Shown here: positions 10,343-21,757 of the stretch, piece after piece
Numbering within the stretch: position 1 is the first letter of the stretch
Layout: each line of letters opens with the position of its first letter
DNA from: Seiridium cupressi
Taxonomy: Eukaryota; Ascomycota; Sordariomycetes; Amphisphaeriales; Sporocadaceae
Direction: 5' to 3'
Length of the DNA: 64,000 nt
Assembly: GCA_036674765.1 (NCBI GenBank)
Contig: JARVKI010000043.1
Location: forward strand, 1-64,000
Notes under the pieces: model-generated
The model's input: only the letters and a program-made list of their open reading frames with translations
Databases searched by the model: none
Told to the model about the DNA's origin: nothing
Made by a program: the position numbers and the translations under genes

Positions 10343-12502
10343 ATGCTCAGATTTGTGACGGATAATGTTGGTGGTGCTGGAACCAAACGGGCATCGACTC
10401 CAAGGCCTTGCCAATCTTGCAGGAAGCGTCACGTATGTCAGCAGGTCATTACTGCCTCAGTCGGTACTGATGATTGATGTAGAAGCGATGCCACCATTCG
10501 GACTCTGTTGAATCGCAATGCCCTACCTCACCGACACAATGCAGGTCTGGGGTCCCAGCTGAGAAGGTGGCTGGGCGGGCTGGCTCCAGTTCGCACGCGA
10601 GGGACCCAGAACTTTCCAATATGTTACCCTCACCCAGTGTTGGTGAACTCCATGTTTGCGCATCGGACGAGCCCAGGCTGTCCGAGCACGCATACCTGCA
10701 GTTCATCGGGGATTTGAACCCGGAAGCTTCTTTCCTCAGTAATCGGCATCAGCACTCGGATGATCCTGGGTCTTCCAGATATCACGACATTGGGGTATGG
10801 CAAGCCCGAAGACCTGAGGAGCACAGCAATGCGGAGCACGATTCCAATGCTCCCAGTCTGCCGATTGAGACGCAGGAGACATCCAGTCTCCAGCGTTTGG
10901 GTCTGGTGAGTCTGCGAGCCCTTGCGCCTTACCTCCGTAAAGAATGCACATCCGTCTTGCCACCCGAGCACGAATTTGAGAGCATTTCCAAAGTGTTCTA
11001 CGCGAAATTCGATGTGATATTCCCTGTCTTACACGGAGAGGACTTGGCAAGGCACGAATTGATGGAGAAAACTGCACTCAAACAATGCATCTGTCTCATG
11101 GCCGCTCTCGATCCTTCGTCGAAGAAGCATCTGCGATTGCCGCATACCGAGTCTGTTCTGTCACCAATAGACTTCAGGAGGTGCATCGCCGCCGCCATCA
11201 AACAGTCTTTGGACATGAGCTTCATTCATGATAGAATGGTGCTGCTCCAAGTATGTGCCCTGATGTCATTTTGCACCGACAAGTCAAACAGCAGCGAGGT
11301 ATCATCCAACTACTGTGCACAGGCTGTGCATCATTTACACACACTCGGTTTACACCTTGGCTGGCCCGAAACGACACAAGCGGAGAAATCAAGGCGCATT
11401 TATTGGTGCATACGAGTACTAGACCGCTTGAATGCAGCTACGAATGGTCGGCCCATTCTCATGCACGATCGAGACGTAGATAAGCGAATGGCAGATGCCA
11501 TAAATGAACAGCTACCATCCTTCCGGCTTCTCATTCGGATCTCAGATATTTTAGAGGCGGTCATTTCACAATACCGCCCTCATGCATCTGAGGAAGCTCC
11601 CGCTCCCCACGAGGTTGCTTTTGAAGATATGGCCCACGAAGCGGGTGCACTGGCCATTGGAAGCGCCTTGCTTGGTATGTGTATTATATACAAGAGCGAC
11701 ATTCACATGGGTTTACTTTCTGTTTACCTTGGACCATATTGACTAACGCCTGTGACCAGCCTCGTTGGAACTTTTTTACTTGGCGGTCATGATTCTACGG
11801 CACCGGCCCTGTAAGCGGGGCGGTGGCGATGAGCGACCGACAAGCTCCGCTACTCAGCTCTTCTGTTCAAAGACCATAGTGTCTCTGGTTTCAGAAGAAC
11901 TAAAAAGGTCATTGACTTTCTGGGCTGCTGTCCCTTATGCCGTGTCGTTGGCCACATCTGTTGCCTATACCAATCTGCGTACCAGCAAGATTCCCTACAA
12001 GCGGAAGCAGGCCTACAGTCTGTTTCATTCGAGCTGCGATGCACTGGACGAACTTAGTACATCATTTTCTTCAGCGCAGACAATGGCTCGACTCGCGAAA
12101 GACACCCTGCACGAGTTCGAGCGCGTTGCTGCCAACAGGAACAAGCCAGGAGGACATGAGCAAGGCGAGAAGGAGCCCGTCGCACAAACTTCCACCGGGT
12201 TTAGCATGGGAAATTCGAACGCTGATCAATCAAGTGCACAGGCCCTTTCAGTGGATATGACCTCAAAGTCCTGGGGAGACTCCTTACCGCTGGCAGAAGG
12301 GTCTGGGGACAACAACAGTTTGAGCTCCACACTCACCATTCTCGATTCTCTGTACCAGGATGACCTCGATTTCGGGGCTATTCCAGAAATTTTCAGCAGT
12401 TTTGATCCCGAGTTCGGTCTTGATCATATTGATGCCGTGTTTTCGGCTAATTTGAACTCGGGCTTTCAGCCTCCTCTTGATGGGTGGAATGACTACGATT
12501 GA
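10343..12502 (+). CDS. Fungal Zn-cluster-type transcription factor
   Basis: Three exons (10343..10432, 10483..11674, 11760..12502) encode 674 residues. Intron 1 (50 bp, GTATGT/TAG) splits the zinc-cluster region. Intron 2 has GTATGT and a GACTAAC branch site. The N-terminus reads PCQSCRKRH joined to KRCHHSDSVESQC and PTSPTQC, which resembles a Zn(II)2Cys6 cluster but shows five cysteines instead of six. The middle (about residues 170-340) matches the fungal-specific transcription factor domain (PF04082), with FYAKFDVIFPVLHGEDL, HTLGLHLGWPE and the RIYWCIRVLDRLNAATNGRP segment. The acidic C-terminus (DDLDFGAIPEIF and following) could activate. It is flanked by a flavin monooxygenase (divergent) and a P450 (same strand), suggesting a pathway-specific regulator. 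There is an upstream in-frame stop, so this ATG is the first available. Confidence 0.85.
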
Positions 12503-12790
12503 TTAAGCATTATCCTTGATTGATCTAGAAAATTCCAAGGTTGAATGATACCGGGAATGAACTCACATTGTCAAGAGAACGGTTCGCCAAACAGGCCAAA
12601 CGGGGGCGAGGCCAATGGCGACCGAGTCCACATCATCCTAGAATGCTAGCCTGTTTGTTAGAATGAAAAAAGTAGCCGGGGTTGTACCGGAGTGTAGATT
12701 TATACCTTAGGAGTACTTATAAGTGGAGGCCTTGATCGTAAATATCCAGCACTGTTCTGGTCGCATGACATTGTGACTACACGCCGCCCT

Positions 12791-12887
12791 TGGTGGGAGG
12801 TTATTGGAACTGATACGTGTCTGAACAATTACATCATTAGCACCTAATAAAGACGCATTAGCGCAACGGTCAGAAACACTTCAACTA
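12791..12887 (+). repeat. Direct repeat, copy A
   Basis: The core 12841-12887 (CACCTAATAAAGACGCATTA and following) is nearly identical to 13498-13545. Weaker similarity extends upstream (TTGGTGGGAGG, GTCTGAAC, ATCATTA), giving about 97 bp in all. The spacing to copy B is about 560 bp. No coding sequence lies inside. Confidence 0.75.
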
Positions 12888-13282
12888 CGCTCAGCGGAAC
12901 GTGCCGCAATATCTTCCGACATTTCAGGCTATTTCCCGGGACATGTGGCTATGAGACACTACTGTATTAGCGGCGATGAAGAAATCGACCAATCTTTACA
13001 TGGCATATGCATTTTTGCACGCGGGAAAAGCCTCAAGAAGAACCCAGCATACTGATATGTATACTCGCTCATTCGCGCTATCGAAATTCGCTCGAACCCG
13101 GCGTTCGGTACGCGCGAGGTGCAAGGGTTCTGGCAAGGGTCGGCATTTAGCTCAACACAACCAAGACTTGGCAGTGCTATATTCTTAAGCGACCCCATGC
13201 TTTAGTGGACCTGGCAATGGTACGCGGCCGGCAGTGAATAAACTGGCGCCAGGCGCTCATTGTTGGATGTAGGGTTTCAGTC

Positions 13283-13313
13283 GGCACCGTACACTTTGAT
13301 ATGGCACGGTGCC
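13283..13313. repeat. Inverted repeat inside the repeat-flanked segment
   Basis: Arms GGCACCGT (13283-13290) and ACGGTGCC (13306-13313) are perfectly complementary across a 15-base spacer. A third related ACGGCACC lies just downstream. It sits between the two direct repeats and might be part of a non-autonomous element. Confidence 0.6.
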
Positions 13314-13446
13314 TGTACAAAACGGCACCATAGCTTCGTTTTTGATATAATATACTCGTAATACAATAGCAATCGACCAATATATCCTATAAATTCCAAG
13401 AATGCATATAATATATATATTACGGCTTAGCGTGCACCATACGACT

Positions 13447-13545
13447 GGTGGGGGTATATTGGGAAACAACCGTCTGAACGATAGGCAACACCATTATCAC
13501 CTAATATAAAGACGCATTAGCGTAACGGTCAGAAACACCTCAACT
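13447..13545 (+). repeat. Direct repeat, copy B
   Basis: Second copy of the repeat at 12791-12887. The 47-48 bp core differs by a 2-base indel and a few C/T transitions (for example GCGCAAC versus GCGTAAC, a CA-to-TA change). Confidence 0.75.
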
Positions 13546-13725
13546 AGTACCGTGTGGCACCCTTCCGAAAGTTGCGCACTTTTAGAAGCGCTAGTTGGAT
13601 GTCGGGTGCTGTATGCATAAACCACGCACAATACTCCCCCTTTCCAACCTATGCACGGTCTGCTGCAGAGGAATATTTTGCCGTCCAGAAAGACCATTGG
13701 GCGTGGATTCGCGTTCTGGATCGTA

Positions 13726-13748
13726 AGGATCCAGGATCCAGGATCCAG
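13726..13748. repeat. Tandem AGGATCC repeat, three units
   Basis: The 7-bp unit AGGATCC occurs three times head to tail, followed by AG. It lies in non-coding sequence and is probably a small slippage array. Confidence 0.9.
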
Positions 13749-14412
13749 ATTATACCGCATACTACGTAGTGCCAAAGTTCGCTCGTGATGCAATTATAGA
13801 GTTTACAGAAGACAAAAAGGACACCCTCAGAACATGCAGATTCTTGGCTCCACTAACACGAGCACTCCTTCGCGGTATACTCCATAATGCGAGCATATGA
13901 GCCAATCAGAGACGTGCCTTAGTCATCACGTGCCTCTGTGCCCGCCCTAAAGCCCACTAGCGACATTACGACAGTTGTTTCATGTACGAATCGTGCAGCA
14001 GCCACCACTGCCTGGGAGGCTCGAATGCTGGTTCGAGTATTGGGTTCTCATTTGTCGAGTTTTTGTTGGAAAGCATACATTGTACTGCTCGGCAGCGGAT
14101 GGCGGGATTCGGCACTTCAACCCCGCATGCCCTTTACAAAGGCCCTGCTAGCGCTGTCATTTCTTTGCAGGAGATTCTATAGGCGATTGGACCTATCATG
14201 CACGAGGGGTTTTCGACAGCAATCCCAGGTGACTCTGGGATGTTATGCTAGTGGGCCTCGGATATTGCAACGGCCGGCATATAATATATCCATACCTACA
14301 ACATCACTCCACAAAGAGAAGGTATATTAATCGCACGGAAGATCAAAACGATCGACGAGTGATTCCTTCTTCTCCAACTTTGCTCATGTTCTAGTTAGAC
14401 ACTAGTAGCATC

Positions 14413-16193
14413 ATGGCGCCTATAGAATTCGATTTTTCGACGTGGGAGTCAATTGACTTCGCCAAAGCGTCCTCCACTCTTGCGTTGGGCGTACTGTCGT
14501 TGGTGAGCTGGCTCTAGCCCCGGTTGTATCGCACCACACTGACCGATCGTAGAGCGTCTTATACAACATCGGCACCTGGATCTACAACATTTATTTCCAC
14601 CCGCTCTCGAGCTTTCCAGGCCCAAAATGGACAGCTGCCTCCTCGTTGTGGTATGCACGAGGCTTGTCCCGCGGTACCCTAGCCATAGACTTTCTGAAGA
14701 TGCACGAAAAGTACGGGCCAATCGTTCGGGTCGCTCCCGACGAGCTATCATTTATAGAGCCAGGCGCTTTCAAGGAAATCTACGGCTATAAACGGCCAGA
14801 GCTCGAGAAAGACAAGAAATATCATTCCGGCTTAGGTGGCGACCCTACTATCCTCAATTCTAATCAACAACACCATGCCGAGCTCCGGAAGCTCTTGTCC
14901 CATGGCTTCTCCGACAGCTCGCTGAGGGCACAGGAGCCTATAGTCCAAGAGAACCTTGATTTGTTGATCCAAAAGCTTGCCGATTCTAGCAAGGACGGGC
15001 AGGTTCCAGTGGACATGGTGAATTGGTACAACGTAAGCACACCCCACATCCCTTGGAAGAAGCAAGGCGCCTAACGAGTCGTTGACTAGTTCTACACCTT
15101 TGATGTGATTGGTTATTTGAGTATGTCACTATAACACGCGTCGCGTCGGGATAGCACACTGACATTTGTGCCAGCATACGGCGAGACCTTCGACTGTCTT
15201 GCCAGTTCAAACCTGCACACATGGGTCCAGGCCTTGTTCAGTCTCATCTACCAGATGGGCCAATCCCAGGCGGTACAGCGCCTACCACAAATTCTGCGAC
15301 TCCCCTACGCCAAATGGTTTATCAACAGCGATGTCAGGTCAAAGGTCAAGAGCCAGTGGGATCTAAGCCAGGTGAGAGGACCAAGAGATTGATATATGTA
15401 TGCGGGTGCTGACATCTGTACAGGCAAAGGTCAATGCAAGAATGGAAACGCCCTCAAGAGTTCCCGACTTCATGGAGAAACTGATCGAAGCTTACCAGAA
15501 CGGAAAGCTCTCTGCTAATTCACTCAATGGGAATGCTCAATTATTGATCGGGGCAGGGAGCGAGACAACTGCAACTCTACTAGCAGGTATGTCAATCACT
15601 ACTGGATCGAGAGAAATTTTACTGACCTCCCAATAGGCCTGACGTACTTGCTCATGACTCATCCACATGTACAGCAACGGCTCATCAAAGAGATCCGCGA
15701 GACATTTTCGAGCCCCGAGGAAATAACCATGGTCGGCGTCAACGCCTGCAAGTACTTGTTAGCCTGCATCGAGGAAGGTCTCCGCATGTACCCTCCCTCG
15801 CCGTCAACACATCCTCGCTATGTACCAGAGGGTGGTAAGGTCATTGCCGACAAGTTTGTGCCAGGCAACATGGCTGTCGGCATCTCCATCTACGCTGCTG
15901 CTCATAGCGAGTGCAACTTCCATCGAGCTTCTGAGTTCCTTCCGGAGCGTTGGATGGGTGAGAATCCGAGCTTTGCCGGTGATAAGAAGGAGGCCCTGCA
16001 GCCATTCTCGTATGGTCCCCGCAATTGCATCGGTCGGAACTTGGCGTATGTGGAGATGAAACTGGTGATGGCACGCCTGCTTTGGCATTTCGACCTGGAG
16101 AACTGCACGGAGGGCAACTGGTTGGACCAGAGGATCTTTTTGGTGTGGGATAAGAAGCCGTTGATGGTGAAGTTGAAACCTGCCAGAGGGTAA
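14413..16193 (+). CDS. Cytochrome P450 monooxygenase
   Basis: Six exons (14413..14502, 14553..15032, 15090..15120, 15175..15371, 15424..15586, 15637..16193) give 505 residues, a normal microsomal P450 length. A hydrophobic N-terminal anchor is followed by FHPLSSFPGPKW (proline-rich hinge). The I-helix oxygen-binding motif is GAGSETTAT, the K-helix ExxR is EEGLRMYP, and the heme-binding loop is FSYGPRNCIGRNLA with Cys451 as the iron ligand. All introns are 50-57 bp with GT..AG ends. One exon is only 31 nt. The hinge and downstream segment resemble the CYP65 (isotrichodermin C-15 hydroxylase-like) group, but this is by eye. It probably acts in the ER with a P450 reductase encoded elsewhere. It lies on the same strand as the transcription factor upstream, so it is a likely target. 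Confidence 0.93.
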
Positions 16194-17738
16194 CGTGTCT
16201 GGCCAATTGGTAGTGGAGGTGGAAGGTTTGGGATTAACTACTGGACTTTGCGCTGACTTCTTTATCTACCCATCGGTAACGTAAGGTATAAGGTTCTGGC
16301 AAGCTTCCAGCACGTATTACCCTGCCATACCGACCAACACCTTCGTTCCTATGACTCTGAAAGATTCGGCTAGGCTACACGGGAACTTAGTCTTAGGTGG
16401 CCATGGTCACTATGAGTCAGCTCAACAAGGATACAACAAACTGTACATAATTAGAAAATTGAAACCCGTCAACATGGCGTGTGCACCAGCGTATCTCATT
16501 TGAATTATGATGAAATCATGATAGGTTGTCGTTGATCGACACTCCATTGACACCGACGAAGAACACTCGATGCCCTCACCAAATGATTGGTTCCAATTCT
16601 TTATATAGGTAACTCAGTCAGCTCTACACCGTCTTATGAAGGAGTTTCTGGTGTTTCGTAAGTGGTCGGACTTATAGAGCTTGCTAGATAGTGAAGACGA
16701 TGCACTCTTCTGATATTAAATCAAAAGTTACCGTTGTACTCTTTAGCACGTCGTGCATGATGTCTGGTCAAGCCATCGGTATTTCCTTCGTCTTCTAATA
16801 TCACACCAGCACGATCTGAGCGGCGCCAGTTCTTATTATATTTGGTCATGATGCAAAAAACGTATAATCCTCACCCGAAGGTTTCCAACGAACTGAATGG
16901 TGGATATATCTAATCTTGTATGAATGAACCATTGAAGTCCTAAGTCGCATAACTTATATTAACATCCTTCAAGACAGGAGCTTTCGGTCGCTCGGCCACG
17001 GGTATCATCAACTACGGCAGAGCAGACTCACATTGCTGGCTTGTGTATGTAGCACAGCTGGCGGTTGGGTTCGCGTGATACGGCACCAGAAAGAGCTCTG
17101 CGCCTCCCAAAAAATAGAACAAGTACAATATATACGACGTGAGTGTAGGTCCTGAATCGATAGGCGCATATTTCTTCATGCCTCATGGATTCGAGTTCGT
17201 CATTAGAATAACCCGCTAATCCTGTCAGTGGCACTATCTGCCCGTCTTTCTCCATTGCGAGTATATTAGGATTCCTTGAAAGATTGCGAGTGTGAAATAA
17301 GGTATCGGTGGCGTCTGCGTTCCTGTCGTTGGTTCCATAAAAGTTCATTCTGCAATGCGCTGGCTAACAAGACTTATTTACGATCAAGAGCTTGATACTG
17401 ATTCATGACTACCAAGGTGAAGGGAGGCATTCAAATGAGAGGTTGCACTTGTGGCTTCAGAGAATCCAAGGCATGATGCAGATCACGCTGGCCAGAGTGC
17501 TAGCAACCCTGACCGTTTATACATTCACCTTGAGTTTGATGTGATACGCTCCAGCTCTTAGATACGATATCTTGTGTGCATTGCAGCGGTCTTAGCGGAA
17601 CGCCTCAGTGATCTTTAGGCCTAACCCATACTGCCAGTCGCCACCGCTCAAATTTTCAGTGTCACCCCGCCATACCAAAACTTTGGGCGTCGATGCACCC
17701 CACCACCATCAGGTCTTCCACAACACCAACAAGACAAA
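16194..17738. other. Intergenic; no gene recognised
   Basis: About 1.5 kb separating the accessory block from the conserved NOB1 gene. A minus-strand open frame at 17028-17348 has no domain I recognise. The last few hundred bases are the NOB1 promoter and 5' leader. Confidence 0.5.
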
Positions 17739-19154
17739 ATGGAGTCCACAGAAGCCCAGCAGCGGACCGAGACGTCGCCAGTACAGCCGCAACCTGTCGA
17801 TTCGCACCAAGAGACCCCCAGCGCGCCCTCGAAACCGATCCACACACTCATCATTGATACCGGACCACTCATCAAGAACGACCCTCCAGTCAGCACCCTC
17901 CTTGCGCAAGCCGAAGAGTTATACACCCTGCCATCCGTTCTGCCCGAGATCAAAGATGCGGCGACACGAGCGCGAGTTGAGACACAACTTCTCCCCTTCC
18001 TGAAGCTGCGAAGCCCCAGACCGGACAGCATCAAGTTTGTAACAGACTTTGCGCGGCGGACAGGTGACCTTGAGGTCTTGAGCAGACCTGATTTGCACCT
18101 GATAGCTCTGGCCTACGAATTGGAGTGCGAGCGCAATGGCGGCGACTGGCGGTTACGAAAAGAGCCTGGACAAAAGAGGACAAATGGAAAGTCTCCCGCA
18201 CAGATTGCGAAGGACGAGGCGGCCGGCATAGAGCAGGAAGCTGGCGAAGGTAGCACAAGCAGGGAGGAGGACGCCGTGGCTGCGAATACGCCCGAAGGAA
18301 ACGCACATGACAATATTGCTACGGAGGAGTCAAATGCGCCTGTCGAGCCGATTGCCGACCAAGCGAACGAAGTCACTGAGGAGTCGGCACCTGTGCTCCC
18401 ACAAGAGGCTGTCACACATCAACTAGATACCTTAACTCTTGAGCCCGAAAGGGACATCAAGGCGGAAGATTCTCACCAGACTGAAAGCCAAGAGACGGTC
18501 GATGATGATGAAGATGATGACGAAGGTGGTTGGATCACACCATCAAACCTGAAGAAGCACCAACAAAAGGATCAGCAATCTTCGCCAGAGCAACCAATAC
18601 AGAGAGTCCTTCAGGTCGCGCTCCTCACGTCAGATTATGCGATGCAGAACGTTCTGCTCCGCATCAACCTCAACCTCGTATCGCCAAGCCTCGCCCGCAT
18701 CACACGCGTCAAGACGTGGGTATTGCGTTGCCACGGGTGCTTCCAGATCACTCGCAGTATGGACAAGCAGTTCTGTCCGAAATGCGGACAGCCCACTCTT
18801 ACAAGAGTAAGCTGCTCCACCGATCAGAGCGGGAACTTCCAGGTACATCTCAAGAAGAATTTCCAGTGGAATAACCGGGGCAATGTATATAGTGTGCCAA
18901 AGCCAGTCCATGGCACTGCGAACGGAAAATACAGGGGACAAGGCGGAGGCCAGAAAGGTTGGGGTCGGGATCTGATCCTGGCTGAAGATCAGAAGGAATA
19001 CAAACAGAAAACGGACAACGATCGGAGACTGAGACAGCGGGATCTCATGGATGAAGATTACTTACCAGGACTTCTCACTGGGTATAGACAGAGTGGTCCT
19101 GGTAAGGCACGTGTAGGCGCCGGACGGAATGTGAACTCCAAAAAGAGAAGTTAG
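17739..19154 (+). CDS. nob1: NOB1, 20S pre-rRNA D-site endonuclease
   Basis: Single-exon gene of 471 residues. NOB1 cleaves 20S pre-rRNA at site D to make the 3' end of 18S rRNA during late 40S maturation in the cytoplasm. An N-terminal PIN nuclease domain starts at about residue 35 with IIDTGPLI (Asp40, a catalytic metal ligand) and continues through SVLPEIKD and RPDLHLIALA (Asp118). A long acidic, Glu/Asp-rich linker follows. The zinc ribbon is C331-x2-C334 and C346-x2-C349 (CHGC...CPKC), followed by the conserved FQWNNRGNVYSVPKP stretch. The C-terminus is basic. This is a conserved essential gene in eukaryotes and contrasts with the accessory oxidoreductases around it. Confidence 0.96.
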   Translation: MESTEAQQRTETSPVQPQPVDSHQETPSAPSKPIHTLIIDTGPLIKNDPPVSTLLAQAEELYTLPSVLPEIKDAATRARVETQLLPFLKLRSPRPDSIKFVTDFARRTGDLEVLSRPDLHLIALAYELECERNGGDWRLRKEPGQKRTNGKSPAQIAKDEAAGIEQEAGEGSTSREEDAVAANTPEGNAHDNIATEESNAPVEPIADQANEVTEESAPVLPQEAVTHQLDTLTLEPERDIKAEDSHQTESQETVDDDEDDDEGGWITPSNLKKHQQKDQQSSPEQPIQRVLQVALLTSDYAMQNVLLRINLNLVSPSLARITRVKTWVLRCHGCFQITRSMDKQFCPKCGQPTLTRVSCSTDQSGNFQVHLKKNFQWNNRGNVYSVPKPVHGTANGKYRGQGGGQKGWGRDLILAEDQKEYKQKTDNDRRLRQRDLMDEDYLPGLLTGYRQSGPGKARVGAGRNVNSKKRS

Positions 19155-19606
19155 ACGGTCGCATAGACGCGCAATGATATCATGAAAGACTAATGATTTA
19201 TCGATTTGACATCGTTGACTTCCTTATTGGTTTAATATCGTGAGATTTTCATAGCCGGAGCCGAGGTGTATTGAGCACAACTGGATATACTCTCCATCAA
19301 TTGTCCCCCCCCCTCCCATGTCAACAGTGCAAAGTAATTCAACACTTTTGTCGGCAGTCATGCCTCAATGTAAAAGCAAATCCAACAGATCACGCCCTGA
19401 ACGCCAACCCCATGCACAATCACATCGAAAGCACTCCAAGTTCTACTCAGGGGCGCCATTGCCTCGCCTGGCCAATCCTTAGCCTATCGTAGTGCTCCGT
19501 GGTTCCCTTCCGACGCTCGAATTTTCACTCAATTGCGCTTATTGCAGAGTAGCGGGCTTCTTGCTGGCTCCTGCGCACAAGGGAAATCTTAGCATTTCTG
19601 TGTATT
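19155..19606. other. Convergent intergenic region between NOB1 and NOP10
   Basis: About 450 bp holding the 3' ends of both genes. It includes a short poly-C-rich patch near 19306. No coding sequence is supported. Confidence 0.6.
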
Positions 19607-19828
19607 TCAACCGTTTCCGCTCCCCGCTGCGCCCTCGGATTGAATGAGCTTACCGTCGTCCAGGATCAGCAGTCCATATCTCTTCTTGAGCGTCACGCGC
19701 TGCCTCGACCACTTGTCGTCTGGGGAGAAGCGGGCAGGGTGCGCCGACTTGGTGACCTCGCCGCTGAGCACCTTCTTCAGGGTGTAGGTGCGCTTGCCGC
19801 TGGCGTCGAGAACGTACATCAGATGCAT
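19607..19828 (-). CDS. nop10: NOP10, H/ACA snoRNP subunit
   Basis: Single-exon gene of 73 residues. NOP10 is the small structural subunit of box H/ACA particles. It bridges the pseudouridine synthase Cbf5 and Nhp2 in the nucleolus for rRNA pseudouridylation. The sequence begins [19 protein letters not shown] and contains [17 protein letters not shown] and TLKKRYGLL, all hallmark segments of eukaryotic NOP10. The Gly/Ser-rich C-terminal tail is a little longer than usual. It converges on NOB1, another ribosome-biogenesis gene, with about 450 bp between their stop codons. Confidence 0.93.
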   Translation of the reverse strand: MHLMYVLDASGKRTYTLKKVLSGEVTKSAHPARFSPDDKWSRQRVTLKKRYGLLILDDGKLIQSEGAAGSGNG

Positions 19829-21757
19829 TTCGGCGGTTTGAAAAGCTGTTTTCGATCGAGGTCAGACGGGGAGTTCTTGTGCCTTTGTGGTTGATTTGTG
19901 TTGCCGTTGATTTGCGTTGGCGACAATGGAGAGCTTTGGCCGAAAACTTTTTGGTGGAGCTCGGATGTGCGTACTGCTGTGGTGGGAGAGCTGGGGGCCG
20001 GTGGAGCTGATGTTCCGTTCCGGAGGGTTCATTCACTGCGCTGTTGTTTTAGTGGGAATTGGCCAATCTGTAGCGAACACATTGTACGCTAACTACCGGT
20101 ACATTATTGACGAAGCTGCACTCTCTATAGCCTGGCTGTATATGCTTCTCCAACAGAACTGTGACCAAAATTATTGGCCATGAAATGTGCATGCAATACC
20201 AGCTATTGGACTCATACATCAGCCGGCTATATGACTCTCAGATATCACTCCATCGCTTGTGAGCGTGGACATTTCTGGCTTCATACGGGAGGCATTACTA
20301 AACCGGCCTTGTGCTATTGTGCTTATAAAGCCGAGCTGACGCTTTCCCCTGTTTTTGATATACGACCATATATCTACCAAACCATTTGTTATTTATCAGC
20401 GTTTACCTTGATTGGCTTGAGAGAAGGCACGAAAGCAGACGGGTACGCACGGCCGGACAAGAGCCACGTCGCAGGCCATAGCAACTGTTCGCTTAGTTAC
20501 CTAGTAGGTAGTTGGAGCGGACATGAGTCTTGCGCAATCTGGTCAGGAAGCGACGTGCGCAATTCCACGAAGTCCGGAATTATTAACACCACAATGTTCA
20601 ATCTCCACGAGGGTGTATCAGACATGAGGCCACCAGCCATGCAGATATCATCATGGCCCATCTTCAACGAGAAGGGTACCGTGAAAGGTTATGCTATGGT
20701 TCGCTGGGGATGCGACTTATACGCGCCGGTCTTTCGAATTTCGCCTAACATATATCCGCGAAGTTTGCATCAAGGGAGATCACTCCCGCGGATATCATGG
20801 TCTACTGAGTGATTTGTCGGGGATAAGACTTGTCGAAGAACTTGAGATATCCGCTGCTTTTGCGCCCAAATCGTGGTCCTTCCCAGTCCCCATCGTTGAT
20901 AGTGCGTCAGCTACGCATATCCAAACGTGTTGTCGATTCTCGAAGAGAGAAGGCTTATGGCCCAGAAGAAATGCGATTAGTATCGTAAGTGTATCCAATA
21001 GGTCACGTCAGCGACATCAACTTGATCGTAATTGTTTTCAACGATAGTCTAGACGTTTTGGGGTAGCTTTGATCAGTCGTACGAAAGGTGCGACGTAAAA
21101 GAAACAAGGCTTATTAGTTGCAGAGCGATCAGGGCTTCGCATGACATGATGCGTAAGCTACCTCTAGGTTGGTTTACTAAAATGGGGAACAGGGGCGGTG
21201 CACGCCGGGGTTTGCTCAAATCTGCTCTAGAGGAACCATGCGTGGTGATCTTGCGCTGTAGAAACTTGAAGAGTTCTGAACTACATGTACTGTAGTCCTA
21301 GCTTATCTAACTTTGGCTGCTGACTGACCGGCCGCTGACTGACTGATGCACTCATCTGTGCTGGGAACTTTCGGTAATAAAGTAAGAATTTCGCCGTGCG
21401 GGTTCTGGTGCGGGCATGACATGCAGAAAAGCCAAGATGCCAGAGCGGGGACTGGCGTGGCGGCAGCCACCGATTGATAGAGAATCTCGCGCAACTAGCT
21501 CCTACTTGAATCAGGCCCGAAACGAGATGGTGACTCCATATGTTCTGGTGCCCACTTACTGTCCGAGAAGAGAAGCCGAATGTCGTAGAATAAAAAGTCT
21601 GCATGAGGTCATTGCCATGATTAATAATGTCTCTGTTCGGCCTTGACGATGTATATAATGTGTTAAAGATTCTGGTGTAAGTAGTAGTTCCATCCCTAAA
21701 CTGAATACCAATTCCACAGTCATTGCTACAGTGTATAGATTGAATTCGCAGCTTAAC
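19829..21757. other. Intergenic; no gene recognised
   Basis: About 1.9 kb between NOP10 and the old yellow enzyme. An open frame from an ATG at 20180 to 20812 (about 210 residues) shows no known domain and unconvincing composition, so I do not call it. Both flanking promoters lie at the ends. Confidence 0.5.

Larger units (their letters stand above)
12503..14412. other. Intergenic with repeats; no intact gene
   Basis: About 1.9 kb between the regulator and the P450. It contains a pair of about 97-bp direct repeats, an inverted repeat with GGCACCGT arms, an AT-dinucleotide patch near 13405-13420, and a 7-bp tandem repeat. Open frames at 13938-14330 and 13982-14182 have no domain I recognise. 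The P450 promoter lies at the right end, with a TATATTAA element at about 14322-14330. Confidence 0.6.

Noticed and set aside
10703..10722. B-box-like GGTTCAAATCC sequence on the minus strand
   Set aside because: It lies inside the coding sequence of the transcription factor and lacks an A-box or cloverleaf.
13938..14330. 130-codon open frame upstream of the P450
   Set aside because: No domain, biased composition and an overlapping frame of equal quality. It might be decayed coding sequence, but I cannot name a family.
20180..20812. Open frame of about 210 codons between NOP10 and the old yellow enzyme
   Set aside because: No recognisable motif, no supporting splice signals, and composition like random sequence. 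It could be a real orphan gene, but the sequence alone does not support it.
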